Source: Modestobacter sp. Leaf380 (GTDB lineage: Bacteria; Actinomycetota; Actinomycetes; Mycobacteriales; Geodermatophilaceae). From it: DNA of 64,000 bases. The translations under genes and the position numbers were made by a program. The stretch lies in NCBI RefSeq assembly GCF_001424485.1, contig NZ_LMQC01000001.1, forward strand, positions 749,755 through 813,754. The letters run 5' to 3'. Positions 32,457-40,900 of the stretch are shown in pieces (positions within the stretch are counted from its first letter, which is position 1; every line of letters begins with the position of its first letter). The notes beneath the pieces were generated by a model, which saw only the letters and a program-made list of their open reading frames with translations, was not told the DNA's origin and did no database searches.

Positions 32457-33082
32457 GCGCACCGCTGCTCTTCCCCGTGGGCCACCTGCTGGGTGCCTCC
32501 TACCCGCGCGCCGGGTCTCCCGAGCACGTCGTCCAGGTCCGGGTCGGCCCCGAGCTCGTCGACCTCGACGACACGTCCTTCTCGCTGTGGGCGCTGGCCC
32601 ACGGCCTCCCCGGGCACGGCCCCGAGGACCCGTGGACCCGCGAAGCCGTGGAGCAGGCCGCCCAGGCACAGGGGCTGACCGACGCCGCCGCCCTCCTCGA
32701 CGCGCTGCTCACCGACCGGCTGCTCGTCGAGGTGGCGGTGGAGCCGGCTCCGGCCGTGGCCTTCGCGGAGCAGCACCGCCTGCTCCCGCTCGTCGAGGGC
32801 CTCGGCAACGACCCGGACGCACCCCAGCTGTGGTCCGTCGGTCCCCCTGGGCAACCCCTGGTGACGGTGACGGCGGCCGCCTTCGACCTCTTCGAGTGGG
32901 CGCACATGGACACCGACCTGTGGGCTGCGTGCCAGGCCGCCGCCCGGAGCGCCCGTGGTGTCGGACGCACCGACCCGGTGTCGACCGAACCAGAGCTGCT
33001 GCTGCTGGCCCTGGTGGAGAGCCTGCACCAGCTGACGACCCCCGGGGTCGTCTGCCTGGACACCCGGCTGGCCGCCTCGTGA
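32453..33082 (+). CDS. Unknown ~210-residue family, member 3
   Basis: A 209-residue protein (VSAPLLFPVGHLLGASYPRA). Family motifs are FSLWALAHG, LLTDRLLVEVAV, FAEQHRLLPLVEGLGN, FDLFEWAHMDTDLWAAC and LLLLALVESLHQLTTPGVVC with CLDTRL. It is sandwiched by GTGA overlaps between the SUKH-3 gene and member 4. This is the clearest evidence that the family works with the immunity/toxin region. No enzymatic motif is visible. Confidence 0.72.
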   Translation: MSAPLLFPVGHLLGASYPRAGSPEHVVQVRVGPELVDLDDTSFSLWALAHGLPGHGPEDPWTREAVEQAAQAQGLTDAAALLDALLTDRLLVEVAVEPAPAVAFAEQHRLLPLVEGLGNDPDAPQLWSVGPPGQPLVTVTAAAFDLFEWAHMDTDLWAACQAAARSARGVGRTDPVSTEPELLLLALVESLHQLTTPGVVCLDTRLAAS

Positions 33083-33717
33083 CCCGCCTGCTCGCCGTCG
33101 GCCACTCGATGGGCCCGGTGCACCTGACCCCCGGCGCGGCACCGGACCACCACGCCGTCCGCATCGGGTGGGAGTCCCACCGCCTCAGCGACCCCGACCA
33201 GGTGGTCGTCTGGCGGCTGGCCCACGGTGACCCGGAGGGGGTCCCGGCCACACCGGAGAGCGTGTCGTCGGCGGCCACCGCTGCCGGGGTGCGCGACCCC
33301 GGGGGCGCCCTGGCGTCCTTGGTCGGTCCCGGCCTGGTCGTCGAGGTCGCCGAGGAGAACGCCGAGGCCTTCGCGCGGGCGCACCGGGTCCAGCCGCTGC
33401 TGGCCGGGCTGGGCAACAGCGCCGAGGACCTCATGGACTCGATCGGGTTGCTCGGTCTCCCGCCGGCGGCCCGGGTCCGCCCGCGGGTGTTCGAGGTCTG
33501 GCGCTGGGCCCACCTGTGGCCGGACCTGTGGTCGGCCGCCGAGGGCCTGGCCGCAGCGGGCGCCGGGGACGACGGCGAGCCCCGCTCGACCGCCGCCGAC
33601 GAGCTGCTCGGGCTCCTGGACGCGGTCCAGGAGCTGCTGTCGGCCGGCGCCGTCCACCTCGACGTCGCCCGCGGGGGCCGACCGGTCCGCCGGCACGAGC
33701 TCCGACCGCTGCGCTGA
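33079..33717 (+). CDS. Unknown ~210-residue family, member 4
   Basis: A 212-residue protein (VTRLLAVGHSMGPVHLTPG). Motifs are VVVWRLAHG, LVGPGLVVEVAEENAEAF, RAHRVQPLLAGLGN, VFEVWRWAHLWPDLWSAAEG and LLDAVQELLSAGAVHLDVAR. It is closest in layout to member 3. A basic tail (RPVRRHELRPLR) is unique to this copy. It ends 38 bp from the convergent giant toxin gene with a hairpin between them. Confidence 0.72.
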   Translation: MTRLLAVGHSMGPVHLTPGAAPDHHAVRIGWESHRLSDPDQVVVWRLAHGDPEGVPATPESVSSAATAAGVRDPGGALASLVGPGLVVEVAEENAEAFARAHRVQPLLAGLGNSAEDLMDSIGLLGLPPAARVRPRVFEVWRWAHLWPDLWSAAEGLAAAGAGDDGEPRSTAADELLGLLDAVQELLSAGAVHLDVARGGRPVRRHELRPLR

Positions 33718-33738
33718 CCCGGCCCACCCCGACTCCGG

Positions 33739-33763
33739 CCCGCTGACCGGGTCGCTCAGCGGG
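33739..33763. terminator. Bidirectional hairpin, overlaps toxin stop
   Basis: CCCGCTGA-N9-TCAGCGGG, a perfect 8-bp stem between the plus-strand immunity operon and the minus-strand giant frame; the right arm contains the giant frame's stop codon. Confidence 0.55.
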
Positions 33764-36700
33764 CGGGCGCCCGGTCCCGGGTGAGTGCGGCGACCGCGTC
33801 GTCCACCGGGCCCAGGTGGCGCTCGCGCCCGAGCTCCGCTGCCGCGTGCTCGGGCAGGACGCGCTCGCGGCCGGTGAGCGCGGGTGAGTCGTCGGTCCAG
33901 CGCACCTCGACCTCACGCAGCACACCGTGCGGCTCCTCGGGGCCCGCCGGGCACAGCACGCCCCAGAACGCGTGGCGCAGCCAGTCGCGCGGCAGCCCGA
34001 CCTCGGCCGGCAGCTCGGCCAGCAGGGCCGCCACCGGCAGGACGACGCCGCGGTCGGGCACCCCGTCCAGCCCGGCCAGCAGCACCACCGGGCGACCGTG
34101 CGGGGTCACCGAGACGCGCACCAGCAGGCGCAGGGACCGGCCATGGGGGCCGGCGAGGGAGACCAGGGCGCTGACGGTCCGCCGGTCGCCCTCGACGTCC
34201 ACGGTGAAGCACTCCCCGGTGGCCGGTCCCCAGACCGGTCCGGCGGGGGCGTGCGGCGGCCCGGCCGGCGGGTGCACCGGCCGTCCCCCCGGCGCTCGCG
34301 GCGGCACGGGCGGAAGTGGCCGCGGCAGCCCCGTCTGCGGAGGACCGGACGGGTGCCGGGGCGGTGTCGGATCCCCACCGGGGCGCCCCGGCTGGGCCGG
34401 GGGGGCCGCCGGCGGGGCGGGGACGGTCGGGGGCGGCGTCACCGGGGTGGGCGACGTCGGAGTCGGGGTCGGCGGCGTCGGAGTCGGCGGGGTCGGGGTC
34501 GGCGGCGTCGGAGTCGGCGGGGTCGGGGTCGGCGGCGTCGGAGTCGGCGGGGTCGGGGTCGGCGGGGTCGGGGTCGGCGGGGTCGGGGTCGGCGGGGTCG
34601 GGGTCGGCGGCTGGACCTCGGGCACCGGGAACGGTCGGTCCTCCACCCGCTGGGCCGCCGGGGCCGTGACCTCGCGGACGTGCGGCTCGCGGTCCCAGCC
34701 GGTGCTGTTCGCGATCGCGCGTCCCCGGGCCCACACCGACTCCTCGCCCGACCGGGCCCGGTCGGGCTGCGCCGGGTCGACCGGGAGTGGTCCTGCGCCG
34801 TCGACGGTGTCGTCGGGGGACGGTCGGCCCTGGGTGCTGGACCCGGTCCCCGGCGGGGCGAGCAGGACGCCCACCAGGTCGTCGAGCGCCCGCTGCAGCT
34901 CGACGGTCTCGGCGCCCAACGCCGCGAATGCCTGCCGGTGTTCCGCGGCGAGCAGCAGCGCGGAGTGGTTGCCGATCTGGGCGTCCCGCGCGGTGGTGCG
35001 CGCGAGGGTGTCGTCGGTCAGCTGCCGTTCGGCCAGTGCCGCCACCGGCGCCAGGAGCAGCCCTGCGCTCGATGTCACGGCGCTGCCGAGCAGGGCGCGG
35101 TCACCGACCGCCCAGGTCGCCAGTCCGCCGGCGGGCAGCCCACCGGCGGCGAGGGTGGCGACGGCGGCCGCCCCGGTCAGTGCGCCGGCGGTGGCGGCCG
35201 GCGCGGCGAAACGGGCCTGGTACTCCCGCAGGGTCTGCCGCGTCGCCCCCTCCGGGGCCGTCACCGGCGCGGCAGCCGCAGCGCCGAGTGCCGCCCGGTC
35301 GGGGTCAGCGGCGGTCGTGGTGCCCGCGACGACGTCGGCCCGGCCGGGCTCGGGAGCGCTGCGCAGCCGGTCGAGCGCCCGGGCGAGGTGTTCCTGCCTG
35401 GCCCCGGCGGTGGCCGCCTCCTCGGCTGCGACGCGCTGGTCTGCGAGCTCCCGGGCGACCTCGGTCACCAGCTGTTGGACCTCGACCCGCGCCTGGGCGA
35501 GCGCGACCTCGAGGTCCAGGCGGGCGTCGTGCACCGCGCGGGCCTGTCGCAGACCCGCCGACGCCGGGCTCGCGGCACCGTCGGAGTCCTTGGCCGCCTC
35601 GGTGCGCAGGGCGAAGCGACGCTCGATGGCGGCTGCTGCCGGCACGCTGACGACGGCGACGGCGGACAGCGCGCTGGCGATGAGGCCACCGGGCCCGGCG
35701 ACGGCGGCGACGACGGTGGCCGCAGCGACCGGGAGCGCCAGCGAGACCAGCCACTTGGGCAGGTGCTCGGCCCAGCTGGGGGTGGCGGCCGGGCGGGGGT
35801 CGCCCACGCTGATGTCGGCCAGCAGCTGCTCGGCCGCGGTCGCGTCGAGCTCGGCGGTGACCGCCTGCAGCAGGTCGGCCCGTCGCGACACCCACGGCGT
35901 GTCCGCCAGGCGCGCCAGGTCCTCCGTCGTCAGCGGGGCGGCGGGGTCGGCACCGGTCAGCAGGTCCGAGCCGACCAGGTCGTGGGCCGCGACGGCGGCC
36001 GCGAGGTCCTGGGTGAGCGCCTTCCGCTCCTGGGAGGGCGGACGAGCCGGTGTGCCCGCGGCCTGTTCCCGCGTGTCCAGGGCGGTGCGCCGCCGGGCGA
36101 GGTCGGTGAAGACGCCCCTCACCTGCAGGTCCAACCAGCTCCCGGCGACGCCGGGCGCGTCAGCCCGGGCGGGCGCGGCCGCCTCGGTGGGCCCCGTCGG
36201 CTCGGTGGACTCGGCCTGCTCCGAGGGCGCGGCCGCCCCGGTCGCCGTCCGGGCCGGGTCCAGCAGTCGCTGCTGCTCTGCCACCTGGTCGGCTTCCAGG
36301 CCCGCCAGTCGCGCCAGGTCGGCGCGCTGCGTCGCGGTGCGGCGCTGGGCGTGCGCGGTCTCCAGGGCCTGGGCCCGGGCGTCGAGCTCGGCGTTCTTGC
36401 GGTCCTCCCGGGCTGCCTTGCGCTGGGCCGTCCACCGCTCCACCAGAGCGGTCGCCACCGCGACCACGACGGCGGCGACCAGGGCCCCGACGGCGACGGT
36501 GAGCAACGGCCACCCGACGGCCGCCGCGATGCCCACGTTGATCCCGACGCCGACACCGGCGGCGATCGTCGCGCCGGTCGCGTGCTTGGCCAGGTAGCGG
36601 CCCAGCGACAGCACCTTCTCCCGGGCGCGGGCCCGCCGGGACAGGCCGGCCTCCCCCGCGCGCTCTGCTGCGAGCCGGTCGGCGGCGTCGGGGCGGACGT

Positions 36701-37984
36701 CGGGACCCGTCGTCCGGGGCGCCGGCGCGGCAGCCTGCACCGCGACGTCGCCGCCGCCGTCCAGCCGCGTGCGCAGCTGGCGCACCTCGTCGGAGAGCGC
36801 GGCATCGGCGCGCCGCCCGGCGGCGGCGGTCTCGGCCGACCGCGCGCGCAGCAGCCGCACGGCGGCGGGCACCCGGTCCTGGGCGTCGACGCGCGTGCCC
36901 AGCTGCTCCGTGGCCCGCGCCGCGCCCCGTTCGGCCCAGGCGGTGGAGACACCCGTCAGGGAGGTGGTGACGACGCCGACCCCGCCGGCGACGGCTCCCT
37001 GCGGTGCGCCTGCCGCAGCGCTGAGACCGGCGCCGGCGACCGAGGCCACTGCCCCGGCCAGGGAGCTGGCGCCGAGGGTCTTGAGCAGGTAGCGCCGGAG
37101 CGGGCTGACGCCGCTGTCGACCACCTCGGCCAACGCGGAGTTGTTCAGGGCGAACACCAGCGTCTGGACGTCGTCCGGGAGGGACTGGAAGCGCGCGGCG
37201 TAGCCCTCGCGCCGCTGCGCGGCAGCCTCGGCCCGGGCTGCCGACGCCGGGTCCGCGGAGGCGGCAGGGGTCGAGGCGGCAGGGTTCGTGTCCGGGCCCG
37301 GGGTGCTGCCGCCCACGGGGGTCAGCTCGATGCCGTCGGCGGTCTCGCCCTGCGCGACGACGGCGGGAGCCGTGCTGGAGACGTCCGGCGTCGCTCCGGC
37401 TGCCGTGTCGGCGGCGGCCGGCGGCGGGGCGAGGAGCAGACCGAGGCGCTCCAGCAGCGGCCGCAGTCCCTCCGTGGCTCGCCGGCTCTCACCTGGGGCG
37501 CTGGACCGCGTGCGGTCGGCCAGGAGGCGGAGCTCGGCCAGGCCGGTCCGGTCCGCGACGGTCAGCTGCGGGGCCCTCGACCCGAGCTGCTGCGCCGGGC
37601 CCGACGTGAGCACGGGGGGCCCGTCGAGGGCCCCCTGCTGCCGGGCGACGATCGCAGCGAGCTCGCGGGCGACCGTGCGCTCGACGTCCGTCGAGGGCAC
37701 CGTGTCGGACACGGTGACCCGGAACAGCGGCCCGGCGGGACCACCGTCGTCCTGGCGGGAGGACGACCGGGTGCCCGGGGGCAGCTCACCGCTGCGCTCC
37801 ACCCGGACGCGGAACTCCGCCACGCCGGGGGCCGTGAACACGCGCGTGCCGGTCTCCCGGTCCCGCCCGGTGGCGGTGACCCCCGCCGCCCGGTGCACCG
37901 TGGCCGAGCGCAGGACCCGGTCGACGGCGAGCTCGGCGAGCTGCTGCCCCGGAAAGCTGGAGACGGCGTCCCCGCCGTCCGGGG
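33756..37984 (-). other. Membrane/coiled-coil tail of the giant frame
   Basis: Giant residues ~2469-3877. It opens with SFPGQQLAELAVDRVLRSA and a segment TDVERTVARELAAIVARQQG seen in other large actinobacterial toxins. Four hydrophobic blocks alternate with long charged helices: near 2763 (GASSLAGAVASVAGAGL), 2940-2983, 3212-3257 and 3394-3450. A PPTPT minisatellite and a compact ~170-residue C-terminal domain (ECFTVDVEGDRRTVSALVSL...RDWLRHAFWGVLCPAG) follow. There is no good start codon close to its beginning; the first GTG is near 37898. It may be the displaced C-terminal part of an ancestral toxin or a separate gene. Confidence 0.5.
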
Positions 37985-40900
37985 TCAGGCCTGCTCGGCC
38001 ACCAGGCTCGCGTGCGCCTCCTCCAGGGTCTCCCTGGCCAGGTGCACCGGCCGGACCCTCCCGGCCCGGACCAGCAGCAGGGGCTCCCCCCGCCGTGACG
38101 TCGGCCGGACCACCGCCCACGCGTCCAGGAACGGCCGCGCCCGCCACGGGCCCTCCGTCGCCTGGTCGTCGACCCCCGTCCACCGAAGCACCGCTGCCAC
38201 GGCTCCCTCCGGCGTCCCCGGCAGTGCCCGTCCCGTCTCCTCGTCCTGCGGCAAGGTCCATCCCCTCCCATGCAGCGCCCGGACGACGCACGATCGCCTC
38301 GGCCCGCCAGATCAAATGCGTGTACGCCGGTGGCCAGCCCGAGACCGTCCCGTCCTGCCCGTCGACCCACTGCAGGCCCTGGTCGGTCACGACCGCGGTG
38401 AACCAGTGCCCCCCGGCCTCCCCGCGGGCGAACCCGGTGACGTTCCAGTCGACCCCGAGGACCGCGACCGTGCCCACCGGGGCACCGGCGAGCTGGTCGG
38501 CGATCGTGGCCCAGGCCTGCTGGGTGAAGGCAGCGGTGTCGTCCGCGGGGACGACGGGGGCCGCGGGGTCGGCCGGGGCCGGGGCCGGCGCGGTGGCCGC
38601 GGACTGCGGACGGACCCCCGCCCAGTCGTACATCTCCCGGTACTCGCCGCGCCGCGGGTCGCCCCACGCCGGTTCCACGCCCTGTCCGCCCACGGCGTCG
38701 GCCACCCGCCGGGAGCACTCGCCACAGTTGTTGGCCCACTGCGCCGCGGCGTCGCTGCCGACCGGGTGGACCTGCAGGTTCGGGTTGACGCGCGACACCC
38801 AGGAGGTGAGCCGGGGGTCCGCGGCGTGGGCCTGGCGCAGCGCCTGCCGGATGGCGTCCCCGGGGTCGGTGTAACGGTCGGGCTCCACCTCCGGGCGGGC
38901 CGTGCCCGGGTTCAGGGCCAGCGCGTCCATCGCGGCGGTCAGGTCGGCGACCGACCCGTCCGCGGGAGAGGGCCCCTGCGCTGCCGGGTCCAGGCTCAGC
39001 GCGTCCATCGCGGCGGTCAGGTCGGCAACCGACCCGTCGGCGTCCGATGCGGACGCGGAGTCGATGGGAGCCGGTCGCTGTGCCGCCGGGTCCGAGGTCC
39101 GCGCGTCGAGCGCGTCGGTCTGCCCGGCGGGGCCGGTCAGACCGGGGAGCGGACCTGCTCCACCGAGGTCACCTCGTCGGGCGCCGCCGTCGTCACGTAC
39201 ACGCCCGGCTGGGCCATCGTCAGACCCAGGGTCTCCGCTCGACGGTGGTCCCGACCGAGGTAGGTCAGCTGCAGCCGGCCCCCGGGGGTCGAGCCCTCCA
39301 CGCTGAACGGCTCCCCCTGCCACCGGCACGTCGTCCGCACCCGGTACAGCTCGGCCTCGGCCGCCGGGACCACCCTGCTCCAGCGGCCCGTCCGGGTCGC
39401 CGTCCACCGGTCGTCCGGCCGGTCCGGGCTGAAGAGCTTCACCGATCCCGGCGGCCGGGCGGAGGGCACCGCCTCGAAGGTCCGACCCTGCCACTCCGCC
39501 CAGGTGTCCGTGCTCGCTGGGTGCTGCGTCGGTCTGGTCATGCACTTCCTCCGTGGTGGTGAGGCCGGCGTGCTCCTGACCCGCGGCGGTCGACGTCCAG
39601 ACCTCGCCGTCGAAGACGCCGAGCAGGGTCTCGCTGCCGTCGCGGCCGACCGACCAGATCTCGGCCCCGTCCGGCAGGACGACGAACTCGTCGGTGCGGT
39701 ACTCGGGGACCGCGTGGCCCTGGCTGGCGGTGAAGCCGTTGCCGGTGAACGGCGTCGGGTCGACGTCGGTGCCGCCGAGGGCCGGACCGTACGGCGTCCG
39801 CAGGGTCGTGGCGTCCTCGCCGACCGGGAACCGCAGGACGGCGATGGTGTCGTCGTCGGCCCGGTAGGGCGGCCGGCCGTTGCGGGACTCGTAGCCGCGG
39901 TCGGTGTAGTCCAGCCGCAGCCCCTCCACCACCTCGGCCGGGGTGGTCAGTCCGATGACGTCGCGCAGCGCGGCGGTGTACCCACGGGCACCGGCCGGGT
40001 CGAAGACCAGCGCACCCTCGTCGTCGAGGACCGGCTGATTGCCCAGGTACCCACGGGTGGCCTCCAGGGGCAGGGCCCGCTGAACGAGATCGCCCGGTGA
40101 GACCGCTTGGGTGTCCCGCACCTGCCGGAGCACCTCCCGCTGGTCGGGGTCCAGGGTGGCCAGCTCGGCGGTCCGCAGGGCGTGGAAGTCCGCGGGGCTG
40201 GTGCCCGCGGGCAGCAGGTCGGGCAACGCCTGCTCGAAGCCGCGCCCCACGTCGAGTCGGTCCCGCCCGTAGGCGGGGGTGACGGTGCTGCCGTCGACCA
40301 GCTCCACCTCGACCACACCCGTGGCCGGGGCCGACGCCGGCCCCCCCGCCTGGGTGGGCGTCACCACAGCGGCGCCGCGGTCCCCGGTCCCAGGCGGCGG
40401 CGGTGGCCCATCCGTCAGGCCACCAGCACGCCCGTCTCCGGCCAGGTCCCCGTCGCGGCCCGTTCCCGGACCACCTCGTGCACCACCCACGTCGCCTGGC
40501 CGAGCAGCGTCCCGCGCGGCTGGCCGCTCACCTTGTCGATCACCGTCGAGCCCCCCATCCGGCCCGGGTCCGCCCCGAAGCGGTACGTGACCGTGGTCGG
40601 GGTCTCCGCCACGCGTTCCCAGTGCACCAGCAGCGCCATGCGCGTGTCCCTCCGTCAGGGTGGGGTGGACGCCCTCGCGGGCGAGGGCGGCGACCCAGTC
40701 GTGGGCACTCGTGGCCCGGGTGTGGGCCTCCTGGTAGTTGGCGGCATCGCCGGAGGCGAGCAGGTCCGACTCCGTCAGCTCGTGCCGCAGCAGGACCTCG
40801 TCGGAGGCCCGGACCTCGCCGTCGGACATCCGCTGCCAGGCCTCGGCGATGAGCGGGTGCGGGGTGAAGGGGCGGTGGTCCAGCGTCCCGTCGGGTCGGG

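Noticed and set aside
34441-34610. CRISPR-like regular repeat
   Set aside because: Units are contiguous 15-mers with no spacers and encode PPTPT in frame, so it is a coding minisatellite.
33927-39263. 1778-codon plus-strand frame opposite the giant toxin
   Set aside because: Mirror of a very GC-rich coding region; text is Arg/Gly-rich without folds, while the minus strand carries recognisable toxin motifs.
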